The position numbers were made by a program, and so were the translations under genes. The notes under the pieces were generated by a model. That model had not been told where the DNA came from, searched no databases, and worked only from the letters and a program-made list of their open reading frames with translations. Of a stretch of 10,415 bases of DNA, positions 1 to 6,615 are shown in pieces. Location of the stretch: the NCBI GenBank assembly GCA_016193385.1, contig JACPSF010000090.1:1-10415 (forward strand). Reading direction: 5' to 3'. Origin of the DNA: Deltaproteobacteria bacterium. Lineage in GTDB: Bacteria; Desulfobacterota_B; Binatia; UBA9968. Numbering within the stretch: position 1 is the first letter of the stretch; each line of letters begins with the position of its first letter.

Positions 1-174
1 TTCCCAGGCGCGATCTACTGAGCCGGCCAGCGGGTTCTCGTCCGGCCGGGCGGCGGCAAGCAGGCGCAGCGGCAATCCTGCGCTGAGCGCCGCCGTGCCG
101 GTTCCGATTCCCATCCACCGTAAAAAGTCCCGACGGCTCAACCCGGTTATCTCGTCTCTCTTCTCATCGCTCAT
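1..174 (-). CDS. Tat-exported molybdopterin oxidoreductase catalytic subunit (NarG/NxrA/EbdA-like), N-terminal fragment
   Basis: Only the first 58 codons are in the window; the gene continues past the left edge. Seen: an ATG at 174 preceded by AGGAG (183-187 on the plus strand, 8-nt spacing), then a short charged leader, the twin-arginine motif SRRDFLRWMG (residues 13-22), a Gly/Ala/Leu-rich hydrophobic stretch and a probable cleavage region around LLAAA. The sequence just after it, DENPLAGSVDRAWE, resembles the NPL...(R/D)xWE segment that opens mature type II DMSO-reductase-family alpha subunits (NarG, NxrA, EbdA, SerA, ClrA). Known of the family: a Mo-bisPGD enzyme with one Fe-S cluster, and members with Tat signals work in the periplasm. 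The dihaem/EB_dh gene directly upstream fits a gamma-type partner. Substrate (nitrate, nitrite, other oxyanion or hydrocarbon) cannot be told from this fragment; the neighbouring NarX/NarL-like and NO-related genes favour nitrogen oxides. No Mo- or Fe-S-binding residues are visible here. Confidence 0.72.
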   Translation of the reverse strand, partial: MSDEKRDEITGLSRRDFLRWMGIGTGTAALSAGLPLRLLAAARPDENPLAGSVDRAWE

Positions 175-187
175 TGCTCTCACTCCT

Positions 188-268
188 GTTCAAAACGTTC
201 AAATTGTTCCAATGGTTCAAGCCGTTAAAACCGTTTTGAACGACTCGAACAGCTTGAACGGCTGGAAC
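188..268. repeat. Nine in-register 9-nt repeat units forming an imperfect 81-nt palindrome
   Basis: The gap between the cytochrome gene and the oxidoreductase gene is filled by nine consecutive 9-nt units. Units 1-4 have the form GTTC(A/C)ANNN (starting at 188, 197, 206, 215), unit 5 is GTTAAAACC (224-232), and units 6-9 end in GAAC (ending at 241, 250, 259, 268), mostly NNNTTGAAC. The register is kept throughout. Units 1-4 are inverted relative to units 6-9, so the block is a dyad centred at about 228: 26 of 36 arm positions pair, and three of the mismatches become G-U in the minus-strand transcript. It starts next to the AGGAG of the downstream gene and ends 3 nt from the cytochrome stop. 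It may form a long stem in the mRNA; function unknown. Confidence 0.85.
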
Positions 269-271
269 GGT

Positions 272-1867
272 TTACTTTGCAATCTTTAACTCCTGCCATA
301 TGGTTACCGACTTCTTTCCATCGCGGTCACCTGCGCTTCCGTTCCACACGGCAAAGGCCACCGGCACCGTGCTTCCTGGGCTGAGCGCTACCGCATCCCT
401 CCCCGTGGGCTTGAGGCTGCGCCGGAACATGACACGGTAGGAGGCTGCCGCAAAGATGCCCTTGGCGTCGATCTTCTGATCGATCCGTGGGCGCGCTCGA
501 AGCGTGCCGAATCCCTGTGCCGTCAGATCTTCAGCCGGACTCTGACGCTGCGGATCGGAAACGATGTTTCCCGCACCCCAGCCCGTCACAAAAGTTTTAT
601 CGGAATCGAGCGTGAGCGCATGGCGCAAGGGCTGCTCCACAGGTGCGCGTAGCAGGTTGGGATAGGAGTCAATGCCGAGATTGGGATAGACCTTCTCCAG
701 GTCCTGGAAAGCAGGTTCCAGGTCAGCTTGACGCTCCGATTTCCACATCCAGATATTCACATGCTTGCCCTTTTCGCCCATGGCAAAGAACGGCGGGTTC
801 CTGGTGAGAGAGTATTCCACCGCGACGGCATCGCGAAAATCCTGCGGCCGCATCGCCGTGTGGTCGTGGGTCTCATCTGTCCACATCAACAGGATGGCTA
901 TTTCTTTTCCGTCATGGACCGCGCGCACGGTGAGTTCTTCTGGCCGATCGCTGCGCCACCAGAGGGGCATCAAGTGAAGGTTCACCCGCGGGGCCGAACG
1001 CCAGATTCCGGAGTCAGGATGGTCTGGTAGTTCCTTGACGCGCGCGGCGATAATCTCAAACTTCTTCATCTCTACGCGCTCCCGCTGCTTTTCGCTGGAG
1101 AGCGAGAGGACATAATGCGCCAGGTGCCAAGCATCATTACCGTAGGCCCAATCGCTCATCGGCATGGGGCTGCCGGGGATGCCCGCGACGATCCGGCGGT
1201 AAAGCTGTATCGGGTCCGGGTTCCCTTTGAAGACCCCGGCGGTGAGATCGCGAGGGCGGGTGGGAAAACCCTCCTCGTCTTTTTGCTCCTGCGTGCCGTC
1301 TCCCTTCCCGGTCGCGCCATGGCAAGAGGCGCAGGCATCCTTGTAGAGCTCCAGGGCCCGGGTCTTTGCGGCCGCGTCGAACGGGGGCTCTTTCGGTACC
1401 TGGATCACCCCCTCACCGCCGCTTCCGTCCGGTGCGGGATTCTTTGACGCTTTTACTTGGAGAGGCTTCTCCGAAAGCGATTTCACGTAGTAGACCAAAG
1501 CCCAGCGCTGCGCGGCTGGCAGGTGTCCCCATGAGGGCATCGCTGATCCCGGCATGCCGCGTGTAATCGTGTTAAACAGATCTTGATCAGTCGGGACACG
1601 ATCCCAGGTCGAGACCAGGCGATAATTCGCAGCGACAAAATTACGCGGCTTCGGATATAAAAGGTAGGCCGCTTCGCCGTCCCCTCGCCCTTGCACACCA
1701 TGGCAGGCCGCGCACTGCTGGTTGTAAATCTGTTTACCCAGGGCGAGGAGTTTCGGTGAAGGCGGCGGAGGCTTCGGCTCAGCGGGATTGCTGAGCTTGA
1801 TCGACAGGAACAGCAGAACCACCATCGCTAAAAGTGAAGAGAGCCATTTCATCAATTGCTTTCTCAT
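272..1867 (-). CDS. Dihaem cytochrome c fused to ethylbenzene-dehydrogenase-type haem-b domain (gamma-like subunit)
   Basis: 531 aa. Residues 7-24 are a hydrophobic signal or membrane anchor, followed by a Pro-rich linker. Two class I cytochrome c domains follow: CAACH at 52-56 with a candidate Met ligand in GMPGSAMPSW (104-113), and CASCH at 179-183 with GSPMPM (232-237). From about 270 to the end the protein resembles the EB_dh family (gamma subunits of ethylbenzene dehydrogenase, selenate, chlorate and DMS dehydrogenases, and NxrC): LMWTDETHDH (327-336), FFAMG (360-364), VNIWMWK (370-376) and a typical end, WNGSAGDRDGKKSVTIW (508-524). In EbdC the haem b is held by Met and Lys; M300 or M363 and K486 are candidates here, an inference. 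Likely role: electron transfer between the periplasmic molybdoenzyme encoded next and the respiratory chain. ATG 1867 has AGGAGG about 13 nt upstream and an in-frame TAA just before it, so the start is well fixed. It lies 30 bp after the receiver gene. NxrC/EbdC are normally single-domain; the fusion is less usual. Confidence 0.85.
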   Translation of the reverse strand: MRKQLMKWLSSLLAMVVLLFLSIKLSNPAEPKPPPPSPKLLALGKQIYNQQCAACHGVQGRGDGEAAYLLYPKPRNFVAANYRLVSTWDRVPTDQDLFNTITRGMPGSAMPSWGHLPAAQRWALVYYVKSLSEKPLQVKASKNPAPDGSGGEGVIQVPKEPPFDAAAKTRALELYKDACASCHGATGKGDGTQEQKDEEGFPTRPRDLTAGVFKGNPDPIQLYRRIVAGIPGSPMPMSDWAYGNDAWHLAHYVLSLSSEKQRERVEMKKFEIIAARVKELPDHPDSGIWRSAPRVNLHLMPLWWRSDRPEELTVRAVHDGKEIAILLMWTDETHDHTAMRPQDFRDAVAVEYSLTRNPPFFAMGEKGKHVNIWMWKSERQADLEPAFQDLEKVYPNLGIDSYPNLLRAPVEQPLRHALTLDSDKTFVTGWGAGNIVSDPQRQSPAEDLTAQGFGTLRARPRIDQKIDAKGIFAAASYRVMFRRSLKPTGRDAVALSPGSTVPVAFAVWNGSAGDRDGKKSVTIWQELKIAK

Positions 1868-1897
1868 AGGCTCAATTTAACCTCCTGGGGTCTTAAA

Positions 1898-2290
1898 TTA
1901 ATCTCCACCACCCGCGGGCTGGGCAGCGACTGTCCGCATAGTCTGGACGAGCCGGTCGGAACCGATCTCTTTAAGGAGGATTGCCTGGGCGCCAGCCCGC
2001 ATCAGTACGGATCGTTCCTGCTCCGTGACATACGCGGTCAGAACGACGATCTTAGCCTTTGGGACCGCGGCGGCCATCTGGCTTAAGAACTCCGCGCCAT
2101 CGCGGTCGATCCCCCGTACGTCCACCAGCACCACATCGGGCCTCTGCTCAGAGACCACCCTAATCGCTTCCTCGGGATCTGCTGCCTCACCCAACACGGT
2201 GATCCCAGGTATTTGCTGCAGTCGCCGGATGAGTCCCTCACGGGCCCCAGAGTTGCTGTCGATGACTGCGACCGTGATGCCCCGCTGCAT
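1898..2290 (-). CDS. Stand-alone response-regulator receiver domain protein
   Basis: 130 aa, the length of a single CheY-like receiver with no output domain. Visible landmarks: phosphoacceptor D57 in VVLVDVRG, T85 in VVLTAY, K107 in LLKEI, and a first acidic residue D11 in VIDSN. The second acidic residue of the usual DD pair, which helps bind Mg2+, is replaced by S12. The C-terminus ends in a short Ala/Gly tail. The gene heads the minus-strand run into the dihaem/EB_dh cytochrome (30-bp gap), so it is probably co-transcribed with the oxidoreductase. No good Shine-Dalgarno is visible before ATG 2290, but the receiver fold begins at residue 5, so the start must be near here. A single-domain receiver may act as a phosphate sink or a protein-interaction switch; its kinase could be the neighbouring one (inference). 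Confidence 0.85.
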   Translation of the reverse strand: MQRGITVAVIDSNSGAREGLIRRLQQIPGITVLGEAADPEEAIRVVSEQRPDVVLVDVRGIDRDGAEFLSQMAAAVPKAKIVVLTAYVTEQERSVLMRAGAQAILLKEIGSDRLVQTMRTVAAQPAGGGD

Positions 2291-2370
2291 GCACGCAGGA
2301 TAAATCGGCTGCGAGAACTAAAGAAGTGCCGGATGGGGAATGGCAAGAAGTTTTTTAGCTCTATGAGAAA
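2291..2370 (-). promoter_or_regulatory. Probable promoter region for the receiver-cytochrome-oxidoreductase unit
   Basis: About 80 bp lie between the hairpin after the response-regulator gene and the start of the receiver gene. If the hairpin terminates transcription, the downstream unit needs its own promoter here. An AT-rich patch is present (a run of A on the minus strand around 2350-2356), but I could not find a convincing -35/-10 pair, an FNR-type TTGAT-N4-ATCAA site or a sigma-54 GG-N10-GC element. The call rests on position only. Confidence 0.3.
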
Positions 2371-2388
2371 TAGGGCCAAATGGCCCTA
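2371..2388 (-). terminator. Hairpin terminator after the NarL-like regulator gene
   Basis: The sequence TAGGGCCA-AA-TGGCCCTA is a perfect 8-bp inverted repeat (read as RNA, a GC-rich stem with a 4-nt loop). It lies about 11 bp after the TAA of the response-regulator gene. On the minus strand it is followed by TTTCTCATA, so the U-tract is short and interrupted; termination may be partial, allowing some read-through into the receiver and cytochrome genes. Confidence 0.6.
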
Positions 2389-2398
2389 CGCCGTTGCT

Positions 2399-3049
2399 TT
2401 AAGGGAGTTGGCGGCGGACGAAATAGGCTGCGGCCTCAGCGCGGCGAGAGAGGTTGAGCTTGGAGTAGATATTGCTCAGGTAGTTCTTTACGGTCTTGTC
2501 GCTGAGGTTGAGAGTGTTGGCGATTTCCTTGTTGGTTTTTCCTTCGGCTACCAGGGCGACGACCTTTCTCTCCTGAGGGGAGAGGGTGGTGATCTCGTCG
2601 GACGGCTGGCCTGAGGCCAGCCGCTTCATCCGATCCAGGACTGTCTGAGTCACGGCCGGATCGAGGAGGGATTGGCCGGACGCTACGGTCTCGATGGCGC
2701 GGGTCAGTTCCTTCCCCCTGGTCTGCTTGAGGAAGTATCCGGCGGCCCCGGCCATTACGGAGGCGAGAACCGCCTCGTCATCGGCGTACGAGGTAAGCAT
2801 AATCACCTGAAGCTTAGGGTTCTTGGCACGAATCTCCCGGCAAGCCTCCACTCCACTCCCATCTGGAAGCCTGATGTCCATCACAACCACGTCAGGAGTC
2901 AGCCTGGAGGCCATCTCGACCGCCTCGGCAACCGAACCAGCTTCGCCGGTCACCTCCACAGAGCCCTCGCGGTCAAGGAGAGTCCGGAGCCCCATCCGGA
3001 CCACCTCGTGGTCATCCACGATAAGGACCTTGAAGGCATTTTTCTTCAT
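2399..3049 (-). CDS. NarL/FixJ-family response regulator
   Basis: 216 aa, the usual length for NarL-family regulators. The N-terminal receiver (about 6-122) has all the standard residues: D12 and D13 (IVDDH), phosphoacceptor D58 (VVMDIRLPDG), T86 (LTSY) and K108 (FLKQ). The C-terminal LuxR/NarL helix-turn-helix (about 150-212) shows LSPQERKVVALVAEGKTNKE and LSDKTVKNYLSNIYSKL. It should bind DNA as a dimer once phosphorylated. The ATG at 3049 overlaps the TGA of the histidine kinase gene (ATGA), which indicates translational coupling and makes that kinase its cognate partner. Probable targets are the adjacent oxidoreductase unit and the divergent hemerythrin/NnrS-like unit (inference from position). 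It could equally be described as DevR/DosR-like; the signal is not known. Confidence 0.93.
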   Translation of the reverse strand: MKKNAFKVLIVDDHEVVRMGLRTLLDREGSVEVTGEAGSVAEAVEMASRLTPDVVVMDIRLPDGSGVEACREIRAKNPKLQVIMLTSYADDEAVLASVMAGAAGYFLKQTRGKELTRAIETVASGQSLLDPAVTQTVLDRMKRLASGQPSDEITTLSPQERKVVALVAEGKTNKEIANTLNLSDKTVKNYLSNIYSKLNLSRRAEAAAYFVRRQLP

Positions 3050-4431
3050 CTTCCGTCACCGTTGCTTTCACCCAAGGGAATCGTTACCACGAGGCGGGTT
3101 CCCTTTCGAAACCCACTCTCGATCTCGCAGTCGCCTCCCAAGAGCTTCACCCTTTCCGCTATATTCTTTAACCCCTGTCCTCCGGCTCTCACGCTTTGAG
3201 AGTCCAGTCCAATCCCATTATCCTCAATGGAGAAAGTCAAGCCATCGGGAGCAGGGAGAAGCGTCAGACGGACTTTGCTGGCTTCGGCATGCTTTGCCAC
3301 GTTGGCGAGGGTCTCCCGGGCAATGTGGAAAAGGTGCGTCTTTTGCTCTTCAGAGAGCGGCCTGTCGATCCCTTCTCCCACCACCAGCTCGGCATCAACC
3401 AAGGAATTGATCTTGAAGCCTTTCACGAGATCGGCCAGGGCCCGGCCGATCTCCTTGCCATGGAGCACCTCTGGTTGCAGGTTGAAGATGTAATTACGGA
3501 CATCCTTGATCACGTCGTTTAGGTCCTCAATAGCCTGTTCCAATCTCTGCTTAGCTTTGGCAGCGTCCTCATCGACGAGTTGGATGCCATCCTCCAATCC
3601 CAAGCCTGTGGCGTAAATGGACTGGATAATGCCATCGTGCAGGTCCTTGCTGATGCGTTCTCTTTCCTCCAGCGCTGCCAGGCTTCGGACCTTATTATGA
3701 AGCCTGGCGTTCTCGATGGCTATGGCTGCTTGACTTGCCAATCCTGAGAGAAGATCGATATCCCTTTGACTAAACTCACGTAGGGTCCGATTACCCACGC
3801 AAAGAGCCCCGATGACCTTATCTCTTGTTTTGAGGGGTACCGCGAGTTGCGCCTTGAGGTAGTCACCGTTGATCACACGGCAGGCAAAGGTAGAGTTCTT
3901 GGGCCCGCCGTTTTCCTTTGACACTGTGCAGCAACCGATACACTCCGGGAAACCTGGAATGGTCTGCCCACTTCCGAACGAAAAGGCCTCGGCGGGACCG
4001 CTGGTGGCCCCGACAGTAAACCCATGACCATCTTCGGCCAAAAGACCGAGGGCAGCGACGTCGCCGCCTAGAAGCTCCTGCGCCCTATCCGCGACCAGAT
4101 GTAGGATCTTGTCGAGATCCAGGAAGGCTGAGATCTCCGTCCCAAGCCTATAAAGGGCCTCGGCCTCCCGAGCTTTCATTTCCAGTTTCTCGTGGGCATC
4201 TCGCAGTTGCCCCTCGTGTTCTTTAAGCTTGTGGGTCATGAGGTTGAAGCTGTGGGTGAGGTCTTCGATCTCATCGTTGGTCTCCACTCTGATGGAGTAA
4301 TTGAAGTTTCCTGCTGCTACGATCTCAGCGCCTCGGCTGAGCTCCAGTATCGGAACCCCTAGTAAGACGAAGGCTATGACCAGTTTGCTCCTGATGGTCA
4401 GGCGGCGGAAAAGCTTGTTAACGTTTATCAC
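3046..4431 (-). CDS. NarX/DevS-like sensor histidine kinase (HAMP-GAF-HisKA_3-HATPase)
   Basis: 461 aa from a GTG start; an in-frame stop lies six codons upstream, so no longer N-terminus is available. Order: one membrane segment (about 16-29), HAMP-like segment (about 30-75; GNFNYSIRVETNDEIEDL), coiled coil (about 66-95), GAF domain (about 96-245), HisKA_3 dimerisation helix with phospho-His H265 in ERISKDLHDGIIQSIY, and an HATPase domain with N-box ETLANVAKHA (373-382), EDNGIGLD (403-410) and GGQGLKNIAERV (417-428). NarX and similar kinases normally have two membrane helices around a periplasmic sensor; here the first helix runs almost straight into HAMP. The GAF domain carries C164, C167, C168 and C184, a possible metal, Fe-S or redox site. 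Its TGA overlaps the response-regulator ATG, so the two form one unit. The likely input is cytoplasmic, through the GAF domain; the ligand is unknown. Confidence 0.92.
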   Translation of the reverse strand: MINVNKLFRRLTIRSKLVIAFVLLGVPILELSRGAEIVAAGNFNYSIRVETNDEIEDLTHSFNLMTHKLKEHEGQLRDAHEKLEMKAREAEALYRLGTEISAFLDLDKILHLVADRAQELLGGDVAALGLLAEDGHGFTVGATSGPAEAFSFGSGQTIPGFPECIGCCTVSKENGGPKNSTFACRVINGDYLKAQLAVPLKTRDKVIGALCVGNRTLREFSQRDIDLLSGLASQAAIAIENARLHNKVRSLAALEERERISKDLHDGIIQSIYATGLGLEDGIQLVDEDAAKAKQRLEQAIEDLNDVIKDVRNYIFNLQPEVLHGKEIGRALADLVKGFKINSLVDAELVVGEGIDRPLSEEQKTHLFHIARETLANVAKHAEASKVRLTLLPAPDGLTFSIEDNGIGLDSQSVRAGGQGLKNIAERVKLLGGDCEIESGFRKGTRLVVTIPLGESNGDGR

Positions 4432-4499
4432 AAAACTTTCAGGTCGTTAGGGAACGGACGAAAGAGAAAGCCACCTCTTTGGTGTGCTTCCTGTTCTTT

Positions 4500-4715
4500 T
4501 CAGATCAATCTCGGCGGCCTGTAGGCCTCTATGCATTTTTCGCAGGCGCCTTCTTCAGGGCTCCATCTGGGAAAATGGTCGCGAATGTTTTCTATGATTT
4601 CTTCTTCCATGCCTCCGACCCAAACGTGACCTGCGAAACTACAGAGAGGGCAGGGCGTTCCCAAGAAGAGGACCTTCAGGACGACTGCACTGCAGCGATC
4701 GTCGGCAACCTTCAT
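4500..4715 (-). CDS. Small putative zinc-binding protein with paired CxxC motifs
   Basis: 71 aa and not assigned to a named family. It has CPLC at 22-25 and CEKC at 58-61, separated by an acidic helical stretch (EEEIIENI, 37-44) and H47, with W51 and P53 before the second pair. The four cysteines make a plausible zinc ribbon or small metal-binding site; H47 could also take part. C8 is an additional cysteine. It is read in the same direction as the histidine kinase, 68 bp upstream, and so may be the first gene of that unit. The Shine-Dalgarno is weak (AAGAGA before ATG 4715). An alternative overlapping reading frame exists on the same strand (4866-4639) but has no motif. The paired CxxC pattern is the main reason for accepting this as a gene; a chance ORF is possible. 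Confidence 0.55.
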   Translation of the reverse strand: MKVADDRCSAVVLKVLFLGTPCPLCSFAGHVWVGGMEEEIIENIRDHFPRWSPEEGACEKCIEAYRPPRLI

Positions 4716-4950
4716 GGTCTCTTAAGGAGAGCAAAAGGTATACCAATGGACGTAGTCGAACGGAGCGGGGAAATTCGGAGGTGCTCTTGAGTGGGCCTTT
4801 CCAGAAAATAAGAATTTCAGCGGTGGGTTTTCTTAAATCCGCAAACGCCTGCTCCGAAGTGGTCAATGTTGGGAGTCACTTTGGAGCGAGCCTTCATGAA
4901 TATGGTGAAATTTATCTGGCATGTTTTGTGCTTTTAGTTAGGTAGGAATC
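4716..4950. promoter_or_regulatory. Divergent intergenic region between regulator and hemerythrin/NnrS-like units
   Basis: These 235 bp separate the minus-strand small protein/kinase unit from the plus-strand hemerythrin unit, so promoters for both are expected here. A GGTATACC palindrome (4737-4744) lies about 22 bp upstream of the minus-strand ATG and, read on that strand as TTGGTATACC, gives a weak extended -10. On the plus side there is a TTCA-N9-TGAA dyad (4893-4909) about 42 bp before the hemerythrin start. I found no clear FNR/NNR-type box or NarL 7-2-7 site. The region is called by position; specific elements are low confidence. Confidence 0.4.
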
Positions 4951-5466
4951 ATGGCAAGCCAGATCCAGCGCTATTTAGCCGATGATCATGCGCGCCTTGG
5001 AGCGCTGCTGGAGAAAGCTTGGGCTAAACCGGGGCTAATCGACCGGGAAGCGTACGCCGAGTTCCGCGCGGGCCTGCTCAGACATATCGGGCTGGAAGAG
5101 AAAATTTTGCTGCCTGCCATCCAAAAGCTTCGGGGCGGCCAACCACACCCCGTTGCTAACAGGCTCCGGCTCGATCACGGCGCGTTAGCCGCGCTGCTTG
5201 TGCCGACGCCGACGCGGACAATCCTCGGGGCGATCCGGGGGATCCTTACTGTGCACAACGCGCGGGAAGAAGGACCGGGTGGAGTCTACGAAGTCGCCGA
5301 GAAATTCGAGGGCGCAGCGGCAGATGCGCTCTTTGATCTGTTGCGCACTGCCCCCGAGGTCGCCGTTGCGCCGCACAACGATGGCCCGAACGTGCTTCAG
5401 GCAACCCGGCGCGCGCTCTCCCGAGCGGGCTACGATCTCGATGATTATGCCGAAAGCCATGCTTGA
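4951..5466 (+). CDS. Hemerythrin HHE-domain protein (first copy)
   Basis: 171 aa, cytoplasmic (no signal peptide or membrane segment). The hemerythrin four-helix pattern is visible: H13 in DDHARL, H45 and E49 in RHIGLEEKILLPAI, H76 in RLDHGAL and H102 with E106 in VHNAREE, enough for a non-haem di-iron site. H142 lies outside the core. The C-terminal tail of about 40 residues is not part of the fold. Known of the family: HHE proteins bind O2 or NO or store/repair iron; in denitrifiers they often accompany NO-handling genes. ATG 4951 follows a good GGTAGGA ribosome binding site. It is the first gene of the plus-strand run, 27 bp before the NnrS-like gene. The sequence is clearly different from the second hemerythrin gene downstream, so the two are not a recent duplication. 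Confidence 0.88.
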   Translation: MASQIQRYLADDHARLGALLEKAWAKPGLIDREAYAEFRAGLLRHIGLEEKILLPAIQKLRGGQPHPVANRLRLDHGALAALLVPTPTRTILGAIRGILTVHNAREEGPGGVYEVAEKFEGAAADALFDLLRTAPEVAVAPHNDGPNVLQATRRALSRAGYDLDDYAESHA

Positions 5467-5493
5467 AACCCCATTGAGGAGCTAGCCGAAACG

Positions 5494-6615
5494 ATGCCGT
5501 CAGGTGCGAAAGGTCATATGCTTCTAATGACGTTGGCCGGGCTCATGCTTGTGGCTGGCCTTTGGGCGGGATTGGCGCGGTTGGGTTGGAATTTTCCCCA
5601 ACCCGGGGCAGGTCTCGCTGGCCTCCACGGCCCGCTCATGGTCAGCGGATTTCTGGGCACGCTCATCGGGCTTGAGCGCGCTATGGCCGTAGAGAGCGTG
5701 TGGGCTTATAGCGCGCCTGCCTTTGCCGCGCTTGGCGCTGTGGCGCTCCTAGCTGGGTTCACGCCCCTTGTAGGGCAACTCCTTATTCTGTTCGGCAGCC
5801 TGATTCTGGTCGCTATTTTTGCTAGGCTCTTCCATCGGCATGGTTCGCCTTCGCTGGCAACTATGGCGCTAGGAGCTATCGTGTGGGCCGTTGGAAACGG
5901 GCTCTGGTTGATGGGATATCCTCTTTATCGGGTGGTCCCCTGGTGGGTGGGTTTTTTGGTGCTCACTATCGCGGGTGAGAGGCTAGAGCTCAGCCGCCTG
6001 TTGCGCCCTTCCTCCTTAGGCCGCATGGGTTTTTCCGCTGCCGGCGGAATGATGGCGTTTGGCCTGGTCGCGTCGCTGGTGGCGTTTGACGCTGCGATCA
6101 GGATGGCCGGCATCGGGCTCGTCGCTTTGGCTGCTTGGCTCTTGCGCTACGACATCGCCTGGCGCACCGTCTCGCATCCTGGCCTGCACCGCTTCATGGC
6201 TCTTTGTTTGTTGACAGGTTACGTCTGGCTTGGGATGGGTGGGTTCATGTGGGTCGGGTTTGCGTCCGAGTTTCGGGCCGGGCCGCTCTACGATGCGATG
6301 CTTCACACGATTTTTCTGGGGTTCGTCTTCTCCATGATCTTCGCGCATGCATCGATCATTTTGCCCTCGATCACGGGGATGACGATGCCATTCCAGGCGG
6401 CCTTTTACGGCCATTGGGTCCTGCTCCAGCTCTCCCTTATACTCCGGGTCGGCGGGGACTTGACGCAGTGGCGGCCCGGGATCCAGTGGGGCGGGCTGCT
6501 GAACGTTTTGGCGCTGCTGGTCTTCCTGGCCAACAACATTCGCGCGGTGAGAATAGGAGAGTTGGCGGGCCGAGAGCCGTTGAAGGGTTGGGGTACTCAG
6601 CGATTCGGCCGTTGA
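5494..6615 (+). CDS. NnrS-like multi-spanning membrane protein
   Basis: 373 aa with about ten to twelve hydrophobic segments covering nearly the whole length. Conserved-looking patches include LHGPLMVSGFLGTLIGLERA (44-63) and MLHTIFLGFVFSMIFAHA (269-286), followed by SITGMTMPF and YGHW. The histidines H45, H271, H285 and H307 sit in or near membrane segments and could bind haem or metal, as proposed for NnrS, a haem/copper membrane protein linked to NO stress and denitrification. The resemblance is in topology and His placement rather than a close match, so the family call is cautious. GAGGAG lies about 12 nt before ATG 5494; an in-frame ATG at 5518 is an alternative start. The gene is flanked on both sides by hemerythrin genes with gaps of 27 and 29 bp, which strongly suggests one operon and a shared role with NO or O2. 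Confidence 0.65.
   Translation: MPSGAKGHMLLMTLAGLMLVAGLWAGLARLGWNFPQPGAGLAGLHGPLMVSGFLGTLIGLERAMAVESVWAYSAPAFAALGAVALLAGFTPLVGQLLILFGSLILVAIFARLFHRHGSPSLATMALGAIVWAVGNGLWLMGYPLYRVVPWWVGFLVLTIAGERLELSRLLRPSSLGRMGFSAAGGMMAFGLVASLVAFDAAIRMAGIGLVALAAWLLRYDIAWRTVSHPGLHRFMALCLLTGYVWLGMGGFMWVGFASEFRAGPLYDAMLHTIFLGFVFSMIFAHASIILPSITGMTMPFQAAFYGHWVLLQLSLILRVGGDLTQWRPGIQWGGLLNVLALLVFLANNIRAVRIGELAGREPLKGWGTQRFGR

Noticed and set aside
95..289. 64-codon plus-strand frame across the 9-nt repeats
   Set aside because: It arises because a 9-nt period preserves the reading frame; half of it is antisense to the Tat signal peptide and no RBS is present.
2823..3410. 195-codon plus-strand open frame across the kinase/regulator junction
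   Set aside because: It is Ser/Arg/Pro-rich with no motif, opposite two genes with complete family signatures.
4439..4450. TTCAGGTCGTTA shared with 7199-7210
   Set aside because: A 12-nt exact match between two places in 10 kb is expected a few times by chance.
4741..4747. TACCAAT, resembling a NarL heptamer
   Set aside because: A single heptamer without an inverted partner at 7-2-7 spacing is expected by chance.
4639..4866. 75-codon minus-strand frame overlapping the small CxxC gene
   Set aside because: No motif, no ribosome binding site, and it conflicts with the CxxC frame, which has a better case. It cannot be fully excluded.
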